In this document: one piece after another, positions 14,709 to 21,838 of the stretch
How positions within the stretch are numbered: the first letter of the stretch is position 1
How the letters are laid out: each line of letters opens with the position of its first letter
NCBI GenBank assembly: GCA_964555285.1
Contig: CAZKRM010000049.1
Location: forward strand, 1 to 21,848
DNA from: JBBIQV01 sp964555285
Lineage (GTDB): Bacteria > Nitrospirota > Nitrospiria > Nitrospirales > Nitrospiraceae
Direction of reading: 5' to 3'
DNA: 21,848 bases
The notes under the pieces: generated by a model
What the model was told of the DNA's origin: nothing
The model's input: the letters and a program-made list of their open reading frames with translations, nothing else
The model's database searches: none
Translations under genes and position numbers: made by a program

Positions 14709-15926
14709 ATGGCCAGGATTGCGCGAAGGCCTGTTCAGCCCGATCATGGCGGCGCTCACTTTTGGATCAACTGCGCCCTCCGGTTCTTGTGGCTGGCTGT
14801 GGTGATCATCTGCTTCGCGACACCTGCAAGCGCCGCTCACCCAGGACATGAGGGACGGCCTGATGCCGAGGTGCATGATCCGACTGGACCAGGCTATGAG
14901 GTTCCCGACGCCTCCTTCCGCGTCTTCCTGGATCGAGGAAAGGAAGGAGCGGCAAGCGGAACACTCGATCAGGCCGATGCCGATGCGGCCGTTCAGACGG
15001 TGATCGGTGCCTTCACCTTCCTACTCCACTATCGGACCGAGTATCCGCGATTCGACGAAGCGGTGAGGAAGGGCCTGCTCGGCCGCGTCATCATTGAACC
15101 GACCGTCGTCAATCGGGAAGGCAAGGCGTTTCCCTTCCTGGTCGCGCGCACGGCGGACCAAGGCCGGGTCAAGCTGCTGATCAGCGCCTCGTTACTAAAA
15201 GATCGGGGGTACCTGGGGCATGCCGATCGGTTCGCGCCGGTGTTGGCGAGAGAGTTCCAGTGGGTGGTCAGCAAAGCGGATACCAGTCCGAAACCGAAGA
15301 CGATCTCCGTTGAGCGGGATCTCCGGCATGCCCCGATCCGCACCGACCAAGAGATTCAGGATCTGTCGGGAGACGAACGGGTCCGGCTCCTTCAGCGGCT
15401 ATTCGAGACGTACCTGAGCACCGTGGACGACCTTCGGAGTCTGGAGGGGCAACCCTACTACGATGTCGGCACGACGACGCTGGTGCCGCCTGGTCAGCCG
15501 GATTCGACGATCAAGTTCTACGACATTCGGGTCCGTGAAGCCCTACAGAAGATTGCACGGGAGCCCTATTTCCTGGAACGCATGCCGAACGCGGTGAAGA
15601 GCCTGCTGAACGGAAACATCTGGAACGTCGCTTTCGTCAAAATCGATCAGCGGGATTGGGCCACCAGAACCAGAGTGCTGCCGGAGGACAAAGCGGTGCT
15701 GGTGGGAGAGCCGGCCCGCCCGATTCAACCCGCTGCGATTTTGGTGAATACCTATCGGACGGCAGCGCCGAACGACCCGTTCTATCCGGAGACGAAGCAG
15801 TTGCCCATGGGCGCCCTCTCGGCGGACCAGCTTGCGCTCGTCATTGCCAGGGAGATTCAGCACAATATCGTCGAGAAATCGTTGACCGGCCACGTGGCCC
15901 AGGATGCGATCACGAGGCCCAAGTGA
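14709..15926 (+). CDS. Secreted protein of unknown function
   Basis: A 405-residue protein with a Sec signal: a basic start, hydrophobic FLWLAVVIICFATPASA (about residues 27-43) and likely cleavage at ASA-AHPGHE. GGAGG at about 14698 and a proper spacer support ATG 14709 over the in-frame ATG 36 bp upstream. The mature protein begins His/Glu/Asp-rich (HPGHEGRPDAEVHDPTG). It has no TM segment, no lipobox and no motif I recognise. The stretch LALVIAREIQHNIVEKS near the C-terminus is not a zinc-protease HExxH. The repeated pair LLISASLLKDRGYL and IQPAAILVNTYRT looks like beta-alpha structure. It is isolated, with no obvious operon partner. I cannot assign a function; periplasmic location is the only firm inference. 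Confidence 0.85.
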   Translation: MARIARRPVQPDHGGAHFWINCALRFLWLAVVIICFATPASAAHPGHEGRPDAEVHDPTGPGYEVPDASFRVFLDRGKEGAASGTLDQADADAAVQTVIGAFTFLLHYRTEYPRFDEAVRKGLLGRVIIEPTVVNREGKAFPFLVARTADQGRVKLLISASLLKDRGYLGHADRFAPVLAREFQWVVSKADTSPKPKTISVERDLRHAPIRTDQEIQDLSGDERVRLLQRLFETYLSTVDDLRSLEGQPYYDVGTTTLVPPGQPDSTIKFYDIRVREALQKIAREPYFLERMPNAVKSLLNGNIWNVAFVKIDQRDWATRTRVLPEDKAVLVGEPARPIQPAAILVNTYRTAAPNDPFYPETKQLPMGALSADQLALVIAREIQHNIVEKSLTGHVAQDAITRPK

Positions 15927-15986
15927 GGAGAAGGGTTCGCTTGCTCAAAGGAGACTAGAAGATAGAGAGTCTCGCTTGAAGAGCTT

Positions 15987-16003
15987 CGCCCGCGCGCGGC
16001 GGT
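15987..16003. repeat. GC palindrome copy
   Basis: CGCCCGCGCGCGGCGGT differs at two positions from the copies at 13551 and 14194. It lies in the spacer after the secreted-protein gene. The rest of this 258-bp spacer holds only a possible promoter at its right end. Confidence 0.55.
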
Positions 16004-16132
16004 GTGTGTTCCCGTGTCTTGGTTTGCTACGACAGTCGCAGGACCATTTCAGAGTTCCGCGAGGGCCTGCTGCCCACGCCATCCTCCGCGACCGTTCCAT
16101 CGACCCAGTTGTGACATCCACCCAGCCGTGCA

Positions 16133-16161
16133 TTGACACAACTCCTTCTGAAATGTAGCCT
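16133..16161 (+). promoter_or_regulatory. Possible sigma70 promoter upstream of the ATPase locus
   Basis: TTGACA at 16133-16138 is a perfect -35 box; 17 bp later TAGCCT (16156-16161) is a weak -10. It would drive the membrane remnant at 16185 and the Ca2+ ATPase at 16465. The poor -10 keeps confidence low. Confidence 0.35.
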
Positions 16162-16184
16162 GTGCCTACCTTATTTCGCTGGCG

Positions 16185-16451
16185 ATGATCCTCACCGGTC
16201 TTGCGTCGTTTTTCGTGCTGTTCCGCAGTGAGGTTGCCCACGCCGGCATCGGTCTGGGTAGTCTGGTCCTGCTTCTCATGTATGTGTTTGGCATGCGCCT
16301 GGTGTTTCGGCAAGAAGACGTCAAGCGACGGCAACGGGAACACCAATTGGTGGCGAAGGCGGAAGCGGAGGCTGCGGATGTCGTTGGCCGTGCCGGCCGG
16401 CGCGGCGCGTTGAGACAGGCGGCTCTCGGACTGTGGTTGTTGTTTCGGTAG
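16185..16451 (+). pseudogene. Membrane-protein remnant, perhaps of a sodium/calcium-type exchanger
   Basis: An 88-residue open frame without a ribosome site. It opens with hydrophobic MILTGLASFFVLFR, a second TM segment (GIGLGSLVLLLMYVFGMRLVF) and a charged loop (RQEDVKRRQREHQLVAKAEAE), then a short hydrophobic end. This looks like the middle of a cation/calcium exchanger, where a long charged loop separates the two repeats, but both ends are missing; the recognition is weak. In another frame the sequence reads TVVVVSVARVAA and stops at a TGA that overlaps the ATPase ATG. So an upstream coupled gene may once have ended there and been frameshifted. A partner for calcium export would fit the next gene. 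It could also be a real small membrane protein. Confidence 0.4.
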
Positions 16452-16464
16452 CGCGCGTGGCGGC

Positions 16465-19221
16465 ATGACGCACCACACACAGGCTTCCTCCACTCCGTGG
16501 CCTACTCTCACGCCTGGGGCGCTGAGTGGCGAACTGAGCTCCGACGTTCGGGATGGCCTGAGTGAGTCCGAGGCAGCGCGCCGGCTGGCGGCCCACGGAT
16601 CTAACGAACTCCCCGAAGCCCCTCCCACGTCTCCCTTCGCGCTCTTTCTCTCGCAATTCTCCAGTCTCATTATCTGGGTGCTCATCGGCGCCGCCATCAT
16701 TTCCGGTTTCCTGCAAGAGTGGATTGATGCCGGGGCGATCCTCGCCATCGTGGTCATCAACGCGATGCTCGGGTTTGTCCAGGAGTTCAAGGCCGAGCGT
16801 TCGCTGGCGGCATTGAAAAAACTGACGGTCGCGACCGCCCGGGTTGTGCGCGAAGGAGTCGTTCGATCGATCCCGGCTCGGGACATTGTCCCCGGCGATG
16901 TGATTCTGGTGGAGGCCGGTGACCATGTGCCGGCCGATGCCCGGCTGGTCTATGTGGCCGCGTTGCGGACGCAGGAAGCGGCGCTGACGGGCGAATCGAC
17001 GCCGGTCGACAAGTCTGCCGCCGTCCTCTTAGGGACCACGATGCCGATCGCCGATCAGCGCAACATGCTGTTCTTGGGGACGGTGGTCACGGCGGGGAAA
17101 GGCCGTGCGCTCGTGGTTGCGACGGGTCTGAGGACGGAACTGGGTCGCATCGCAGCCATGATGCAAGCGACAAAGCCTGAGGCGACGCCCTTGCAGCGGC
17201 GTCTTGAGCAGCTCGGCCACGTGCTGCTGTATCTATCGCTGGGGGTCGTCACCGTGGTGTTCCTGTTGGGTGTGCTCCGCGATGAGCCCGTTGTCGAGAT
17301 GTTCCTGACCTCGGTGAGCTTGGCGGTCGCGGCCATTCCCGAAGGTCTGCCCGCGATTGTCACCATTACGCTGGCGCTCGGTGTGACCAGAATGGTGAAG
17401 CGGCATGCGTTGATCCGGCGTCTTCCCGCTGTCGAGACGCTCGGTTCCACGACGGTCATCTGCACCGACAAGACCGGGACGCTGACCAAAAATGAAATGA
17501 CCGTCACGCGCCTCTTCGTGGGCGGACAGCTCTTCGAGGTGACCGGCGAAGGCTATGCGCCGGTGGGGGAGATTCGGGCGGTTGATGGTCAATGGTCAAG
17601 GGTCAAGGGGGTCTCGAACCTCCAACCTCCAACCTCGAACAATCAGACCGGTCTGCGCGAACTCTTGACAGCGTCGGTGCTCTGCAACGGCGCAACATTG
17701 AAACAAGAGCAGGGGATGTGGCGGATCATCGGCGATCCGACTGAAGGGGCGTTGTTGGTCGCGGCTGCGAAACGGCATCTTCTTAAGGAGCAGTTGGAAA
17801 CCGAACACCCGTTTCTTGGAGAGATTCCCTTCGATCCGGAGCGGAAGATGATGACCGTGATTCGGAAGTCCGCAGGGGGAACCGTCGTCTACGTCAAAGG
17901 TGCGCCGGATGTCCTGCTGCCCCAGTGCACATCCTGCGTAACCCTTGACGGACGAGTCGAGCTGCTGTTGGAACCTCAGCGGCAGAGAATACTTGCAGCG
18001 AACGCAACCTTTGCCCAGGAAGCGCTACGAGTGCTTGGGGTGGCTCGTCGTCCCCTTGAACAAGAATCGGTGGACTATCAGGCGAAGACCCTCGAACGGG
18101 ATCTGGTCTTTCTCGGTCTTGCCGCCATGAAGGATCCCTTGCGACAGGAGGCCAAGGTGGCCGTGAAGAATTGCCGGGACGCCGGGATTCGAACCGTCAT
18201 GATTACCGGTGATCATAAGGACACGGCGATCGCCATCGCTCGAGAACTGGGGATCCTGAACGAGCACGCGAACGCGCTGTCCGGAGCGGAGATCGACGCA
18301 CTCACCGACCAGGACTTGATCCAGGTCGTTGATCGGGTGGCCGTATACGCCCGCGTGTCGGCGGAACACAAGCTTCGCATCGTCAGAGCGTGGAAAGATC
18401 GAGGAGCGGTTGTCGCGATGACGGGTGATGGTGTCAACGATGCCCCTGCAATCAAGGCAGCAGACATCGGTGTTGCGATGGGACTCACTGGAACGGATGT
18501 GACCAAAGAAGCGTCGGACATGGTGGTGATCGACGACAACTTTGCCTCCATTGCTGCGGCGGTAGAGGAGGGGAGAGGAATCTACGACAACATCCGAAAG
18601 TCCGTCCACTATTTGCTCTCCTGCAACATCAGTGAAATCCTGGTGATGCTCCTGGCCACGCTATTGGGTTTTCCTTTGCCGCTTCTTCCGGTGCAGATTC
18701 TTTGGATCAACCTGGTCACGGATGGATTGCCGGCTCTCGCTTTGGCGGCGGACCCGAAGGATCCCGACATCATGCGGCTGCCGCCACGCTCGCCGAAGGA
18801 ACATTTCCTCACCCGACAGCGTGCGCTGTCGATGTTCGCCCAAGGCTCGTTCATCGCGCTCATCACGATTCTGGTCTTTGCCTATTGCCTGTACGGCATG
18901 GATCAAAACCTCGATCGGGCGCGGACATTGACGTTTACCGTCATGGTGTTTGCACAATTATTTCATGCCTTCAATTGCCGGAGCGACCGGCTCTCGCTCT
19001 TTACACTTGGCCTCGCGACGAACAGGCCGTTACTCTGGGCAGCAGGAGGGTCTGCGCTTCTTCAGGCGGCAATTGTCCTGACGCCGTGGACGCGCGATGT
19101 GTTCAAGGCCGCCCCATTCACTCCGGAGCATTGGTTGCTCGCATTCGGCATCGGGATGTTGCCGCTGCCGGCGATGGAAGCATGGAAGGCACTGCAACGC
19201 AAAACGGCGAGGGGGGTGTGA
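16465..19221 (+). CDS. P2A-type calcium-transporting ATPase
   Basis: A 918-residue cation-pumping P-type ATPase resembling SERCA and bacterial PacL/LMCA1. Domains in order: N-terminal cation-ATPase domain, TGES actuator loop (175-178), TM4 with PEGLP (E293), phosphorylation site CTDKTGT with Asp335, KGAPDVLL in the nucleotide domain, MITGDHKDTA, and the hinge TGDGVNDAP (653-661). Ten TM segments are expected. Calcium-site residues match SERCA: E293 in TM4, N721/E724 in TM5 (NISE) and N749/D753 in TM6 (NLVTD), with the same spacing as N768/E771 and N796/D800. Both sites therefore seem present and Ca2+ export is the likely role, though Mn2+ is possible. An in-frame repeat insertion lies in the nucleotide-binding domain. 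The start ATG has only a poor ribosome site. Confidence 0.93.
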   Translation: MTHHTQASSTPWPTLTPGALSGELSSDVRDGLSESEAARRLAAHGSNELPEAPPTSPFALFLSQFSSLIIWVLIGAAIISGFLQEWIDAGAILAIVVINAMLGFVQEFKAERSLAALKKLTVATARVVREGVVRSIPARDIVPGDVILVEAGDHVPADARLVYVAALRTQEAALTGESTPVDKSAAVLLGTTMPIADQRNMLFLGTVVTAGKGRALVVATGLRTELGRIAAMMQATKPEATPLQRRLEQLGHVLLYLSLGVVTVVFLLGVLRDEPVVEMFLTSVSLAVAAIPEGLPAIVTITLALGVTRMVKRHALIRRLPAVETLGSTTVICTDKTGTLTKNEMTVTRLFVGGQLFEVTGEGYAPVGEIRAVDGQWSRVKGVSNLQPPTSNNQTGLRELLTASVLCNGATLKQEQGMWRIIGDPTEGALLVAAAKRHLLKEQLETEHPFLGEIPFDPERKMMTVIRKSAGGTVVYVKGAPDVLLPQCTSCVTLDGRVELLLEPQRQRILAANATFAQEALRVLGVARRPLEQESVDYQAKTLERDLVFLGLAAMKDPLRQEAKVAVKNCRDAGIRTVMITGDHKDTAIAIARELGILNEHANALSGAEIDALTDQDLIQVVDRVAVYARVSAEHKLRIVRAWKDRGAVVAMTGDGVNDAPAIKAADIGVAMGLTGTDVTKEASDMVVIDDNFASIAAAVEEGRGIYDNIRKSVHYLLSCNISEILVMLLATLLGFPLPLLPVQILWINLVTDGLPALALAADPKDPDIMRLPPRSPKEHFLTRQRALSMFAQGSFIALITILVFAYCLYGMDQNLDRARTLTFTVMVFAQLFHAFNCRSDRLSLFTLGLATNRPLLWAAGGSALLQAAIVLTPWTRDVFKAAPFTPEHWLLAFGIGMLPLPAMEAWKALQRKTARGV
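17586..17637 (+). repeat. Heptanucleotide repeats inserted in the ATPase coding frame
   Basis: TGGTCAA, TGGTCAA and GGGTCAA at 17586-17606 are followed by AACCTCC, AACCTCC and AACCTCG at 17617-17637. They encode the low-complexity segment GQWSRVKGVSNLQPPTSNNQ, which does not look like P-type ATPase sequence. The reading frame is kept and the flanks are normal nucleotide-domain sequence, so this is an intragenic insertion of intergenic-type short tandem repeats, presumably in a surface loop. Confidence 0.7.
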
Positions 19222-19289
19222 GATGACATCTGTGCGCCTCTCGACGAATGCGATGCAGCGCGGAGGCTGGTGGTGTGGTGAAGGAGTGA

Positions 19290-19385
19290 GCCCAAGAGTT
19301 GGGAATCAGCGCGGACTCCGTGTACCGAGCCTATCGCAAAGGCGAGATCCCCGGCGGCACGAGCGAGGTTCGGAGGCGGGAGTAG
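19290..19385 (+). pseudogene. Fragment of a helix-turn-helix (excisionase/MerR-like) protein
   Basis: Between two stops the frame reads AQELGISADSVYRAYRKGEI then PGG and a divergent tail. ELGISADSVYRAYRKGEIP is a good match to the helix-turn-helix of excisionase- or MerR-like DNA-binding proteins. There is no start codon and no C-terminal part. It is probably a decayed gene, perhaps a former excisionase next to the attachment site; the identification rests on about 20 residues. Confidence 0.4.
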
Positions 19386-19431
19386 TGGAGGGTTTTATCC
19401 GTCCGCCTTAATGCGATAGGCGGACGGTACA
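19321..19431. repeat. Inverted repeat with a competing local hairpin
   Basis: TGTACCGAGCCTATCGCA (19321-19338) is repeated in reverse complement at 19412-19431, with one base replaced by three. The right copy also forms its own perfect 10-bp stem, CCGTCCGCCT (19399-19408) with AGGCGGACGG (19418-19427). The two foldings exclude each other. There is no T-run on either strand, so I do not call a terminator. Confidence 0.6.
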
Positions 19432-19445
19432 CACGAAGTGCGGTT

Positions 19446-19495
19446 TGGTGGGCCGTGCAGGGGTCGAACCTGCGGCCCGCTGATTAAGAGTCAGC
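19446..19495 (-). other. 3' half of tRNA-Lys(CUU): attachment-site remnant
   Basis: On the minus strand this is a perfect tRNA 3' half. It has the anticodon arm GCTGA-CTCTTAA-TCAGC (19495-19479, anticodon CTT), a 5-nt variable loop, the T arm GCAGG-TTCGACC-CCTGC (19473-19457), the acceptor strand ACGGCCC, discriminator A and an encoded CCA (end at 19446). The D arm and 5' acceptor strand (expected GGGCCGT) are missing from the sequence at 19496-19560. Half-tRNAs like this are left when an integrase recombines within a tRNA gene. The integrase begins about 190 bp away. By orientation, the island lies to the right and the intact tRNA should be at its far end. Confidence 0.85.
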
Positions 19496-19535
19496 ATCAG
19501 CATTTACTCTCAGGTACTATAACTTACCACACCTC

Positions 19536-19564
19536 TTGACACTTCAACGAGTTGTGATTACGGT
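19536..19564 (+). promoter_or_regulatory. Possible integrase promoter
   Basis: TTGACA at 19536-19541 and TACGGT at 19559-19564 are separated by 17 bp, about 120 bp before the integrase start. The -35 is perfect and the -10 poor, so this is tentative. Confidence 0.3.
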
Positions 19565-20067
19565 CCTCCTCCAGGTTACGGTCTAGACCCCGACATTTCG
19601 CTCTTTCCTGTCTACACAGCGCCTACATTTCGGCCCGCTGATTGGACCGATGTGAGCGAGAAGTTAACGCGAGCGGAGGACGCGTCCATGCCAAAACTCA
19701 CGAAACGCCTCATCGATGACACACCTTTCCCATCCTCCGGGCAAGTCTTTATCCGAGACTGCATGCTTCGCGGTTTTGCGCTGCGAGTGACGAAAGGAAC
19801 GAAGACCTTCGTTCTGGAGAAACGTGTCAGAGGGAGGGTCAGGCGAATTACCATCGGTCCGTATGGTCCTCTCACGGTTGACCAGGCTCGCAAGCTGGCG
19901 GAGGCTCATGTCGGCGCAATTGCGCAAGGAGAAGATCCGGCGCAAGTACGTCAGGACAGGATCAAGGAGCCGACCTTTGGCGATCTGGCCGGATTGTATA
20001 AGCAACGGCATCTCCCCATGAAGAGGTCGGCGAGGGATGACCGGAGCATGCTGGACACGCATCTGAA

Positions 20068-20075
20068 GGATTTGA
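20068..20075 (+). repeat. 8-bp target-site duplication, left copy
   Basis: GGATTTGA directly precedes the insertion sequence and is repeated at 21382-21389. Eight base pairs is the size normally made by the ISL3 family. Confidence 0.93.
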
Positions 20076-20100
20076 GGCGCTTCCGGGTTCCCCGTGGGTA
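20076..20100. repeat. Left terminal inverted repeat of the ISL3-family element
   Basis: 25 bp; the outer 14 bp are identical to the right end and the inner TGGGTA also matches. Confidence 0.93.
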
Positions 20101-20115
20101 GGTTGAACGGATAGT

Positions 20116-20143
20116 ATGGTCGGCCTAAGGAGGGACCGACCAT
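20116..20143 (+). promoter_or_regulatory. Hairpin covering the transposase ribosome site and start codon
   Basis: ATGGTCGG (20116-20123) is perfectly complementary to CCGACCAT (20136-20143). The Shine-Dalgarno AAGGAGGG (20127-20134) lies in the 12-nt loop, and the first two bases of the start codon are in the stem. A transcript reading in from outside would fold this way and hide the start, a known way by which insertion sequences limit transposase made from neighbouring promoters. Confidence 0.6.
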
Positions 20144-21368
20144 GCAAGACACCGCGCTGTATCAATACCTGTTGGGCTTGAAGTCGCCGTGGACCGTGAG
20201 CCGCGTGGATCTGAACGTCAAAGGGCAGTGCGTGGAGGTGTGGGCTGAGCACCCGGAAGGCGCGTCGTGGGCGTGCCCGCACTGCGCGAAGGCGCTGCCG
20301 CTCTACGACCACGCCGAAGAGCGGACATGGCGCCACTTGGACAGTTGTCAATTCCAGACTCACCTGCATGCGCGCATCCCCCGCGTGGAATGCGGCGAGC
20401 ATGGAGTGGTACAGGTCACGGTGCCGTGGGCGGAAGCGCGGTCGAGGTTTACGCTGCTCTTCGAGCGCCTGGCCATCGACGTGCTGGGTCAATGCGACGT
20501 GACGGGAGCCACGAACATCTTGCGGATCAGCTGGGACGAGGCCTGGGGGCTGATGCAGCGGGCGGTCACGCGTGGTCGAGCACGCAAGCAGGCGCGGATT
20601 GTGCGCCGGATCGGCGTCGACGAGAAGGCGGCGGCCAAGGGGCACAAGTACCTGACGCTGGTCTGCGACTTGGACGAGGGCACGGTGGAGCACATTGCCG
20701 AAGACCGCAAGCAGGAGAGTCTCGACGGCTACTACGCGGGGCTGACGCAGGAGCAACTCGACGGCATCGAGGCGGTGGCGATGGACATGTGGGAGCCCTA
20801 CATCCAGGCGACGCGGGCGCAGGTGCCCGAGGCGGCGGAGAAGATCGTCTTCGACCGCTTCCACGTCATGGGCCACATCGGCAAGGCGGTGGATACGGTG
20901 CGCAAGCAGGAGCACCGAGAGTTGATGGAGTCGGGCGACGAGACGCTGAAGGACAGCAAGTACCTGTGGCTCTACAGCCGGGAAAACGTGCCGGACCGAC
21001 GGAGGAACGAATTCAACGCATTGAAGCGCCGGGAGTTGAAGGTCGGACGGGCGTGGGCCATCAAGGAGGCGCTACGCCGCTTATGGCACTATGTCTACCC
21101 GGCGTCAGGCTGGAAGTTCTGGAAGCAGTGGTACTTCTGGGCGACGCACAGCCGGCTGGAGCCGATTCGCAAGGCGGCGGAGACGGTCCGCCGGCACATC
21201 GACAACATCCTGACCTACTACCAGCATCCGATCACCAATGCGATGAGCGAGGGACTCAACAGTAAGATCCAGAAGATCAAGAGCATGGCCTGCGGGTTCC
21301 GCAACATCGAGAACTTCAAGACGGCGATCTACTTCCACTGCGGAGGGCTCGATCTGTACCCATGCTAA
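20142..21368 (+). CDS. tnpA: ISL3-family transposase
   Basis: A 408-residue DDE transposase that would cut and rejoin the element's ends. The N-terminus holds a Cys-type zinc finger (WACPHCAKALPLYD, then PRVECGEHG), followed by a helix-turn-helix for end binding. Catalytic candidates are Asp in RRIGVDEKA (about residue 165), Asp in AVAMDMWEPY (about 215) and Glu in TNAMSEGLNSKIQ (about 375). Length and the final YFHCGGLDL are typical of the family. AAGGAGGG precedes the ATG by 7 nt inside a hairpin loop. No frameshift or premature stop is seen, so it should be functional. Confidence 0.95.
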   Translation: MQDTALYQYLLGLKSPWTVSRVDLNVKGQCVEVWAEHPEGASWACPHCAKALPLYDHAEERTWRHLDSCQFQTHLHARIPRVECGEHGVVQVTVPWAEARSRFTLLFERLAIDVLGQCDVTGATNILRISWDEAWGLMQRAVTRGRARKQARIVRRIGVDEKAAAKGHKYLTLVCDLDEGTVEHIAEDRKQESLDGYYAGLTQEQLDGIEAVAMDMWEPYIQATRAQVPEAAEKIVFDRFHVMGHIGKAVDTVRKQEHRELMESGDETLKDSKYLWLYSRENVPDRRRNEFNALKRRELKVGRAWAIKEALRRLWHYVYPASGWKFWKQWYFWATHSRLEPIRKAAETVRRHIDNILTYYQHPITNAMSEGLNSKIQKIKSMACGFRNIENFKTAIYFHCGGLDLYPC

Positions 21369-21381
21369 ACCCGGAAGCGCC
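21357..21381. repeat. Right terminal inverted repeat of the ISL3-family element
   Basis: 25 bp, matching the left end at 20 positions. It contains the transposase stop codon TAA (21366-21368). Confidence 0.93.
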
Positions 21382-21389
21382 GGATTTGA
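21382..21389 (+). repeat. 8-bp target-site duplication, right copy
   Basis: GGATTTGA, identical to 20068-20075, immediately after the insertion sequence. Confidence 0.93.
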
Positions 21390-21838
21390 AGACGCGGAAG
21401 TTATCCGATATCAGCCGGAATGAGATCGTCCTGCTGCATTCAAAGATCGGGGAGACCGCGCCCTATCGAGCGAATCGCGCTGTCGCCCTGCTCAGAAAGA
21501 TGTTCAACCTGGCCAAGGACTGGGGAATGTTTCAGGGGGAGAATCCTGCAACCAGAATTCATTTCTTCAAAGAAAAGGAGCGGGATCGTTTCGTGCGGCC
21601 CGATGAATTCCCTCGTCTGTTTGCGGCCATCCTCGAAGAACCTGACGAGTATGTGCGTGGGGCTTTTTTCACGTATCTGTTCACTGGGGCTCGCCGCGAA
21701 GAGGTTCTAACGATGCGGTGGGAGGACATCAGCTTGGAGCAAGCCGAGTGGCGTATCCCACAGACGACGGCAGATCGCCCGCATGTGCTTCCCCCGGAAC
21801 GTGTCAACGACTTTGAGACACTTGCCGTGGGAGTTTAG
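21382..21838 (+). pseudogene. int: Tyrosine integrase, middle part, truncated at its 3' end
   Basis: Continuation of the integrase after the insertion sequence: the rest of the core-binding domain (LSDISRNEIVLLHSKIG, RANRAVALLRKMFNLAKDWG, NPATRIHFFKEKERDRF) and the start of the catalytic domain. The first catalytic arginine is present in FTGARREEVLTMRWEDI. After DRPHVLP, at about 21795, the expected sequence stops and the frame ends 15 residues later. The HxxR box and the nucleophilic Tyr are therefore missing, and roughly 130 residues are lost compared with a usual 400-residue enzyme. The integrase has been broken twice and cannot be active. Confidence 0.88.

Larger units (their letters stand above)
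19222..19687. other. Island-edge stretch without an intact gene
   Basis: This 466-bp stretch lies between the ATPase and the integrase. It contains a helix-turn-helix gene fragment, an inverted repeat with a hairpin, the 3' half of a tRNA gene and a possible integrase promoter, all listed separately. I see no intact coding sequence. Confidence 0.6.
19688..20101 (+). pseudogene. int: Tyrosine integrase, N-terminal part, interrupted by an insertion sequence
   Basis: The first part of a P4-type tyrosine recombinase that would integrate and excise the island at the tRNA site. GGAGG at 19676-19680 favours ATG 19688 over an upstream GTG at 19652. Residues 1 to about 85 form the arm-DNA-binding domain (DUF4102 type: MPKLTKRLIDDTPFPSSGQ, LRGFALRVTKGTKTFVLEKR, RITIGPYGPLTVDQARKLA), followed by the start of the core-binding domain (TFGDLAGLYKQRHLP). 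True integrase sequence ends at 20075 in HLKDL; the last residues come from the insertion sequence. Removing the insertion and one copy of its 8-bp duplication restores HLKDLKTRKLSDISRNE without a frame change. Confidence 0.92.
20076..21381 (+). mobile_element. Complete ISL3-family insertion sequence, 1306 bp
   Basis: Bounded by 25-bp inverted repeats that match at 20 positions: GGCGCTTCCGGGTT then five differing bases then TGGGTA on the left (20076-20100), and the same read from the right end (21381-21357). It is flanked by the 8-bp duplication GGATTTGA. It holds one transposase gene filling nearly all its length, whose stop codon lies inside the right inverted repeat. The perfect duplication and intact gene suggest a recent, potentially active insertion. 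Confidence 0.95.

Noticed and set aside
15945..16886. 313-residue minus-strand open frame across the ATPase start
   Set aside because: It overlaps the conserved N-terminal domain of the ATPase and shows no family resemblance.
19399..19427. Rho-independent terminator after the ATPase
   Set aside because: The 10-bp stem is good, but neither strand has a following T-run and the loop is 9 nt.
19446..19560. Complete tRNA-Lys gene
   Set aside because: The D arm and the 5' acceptor strand complementary to ACGGCCC are absent, so it cannot fold as a tRNA.
20267..21265. 332-residue frame within the transposase gene
   Set aside because: Gly/Ala/Arg-rich alternative frame of a well-identified transposase.
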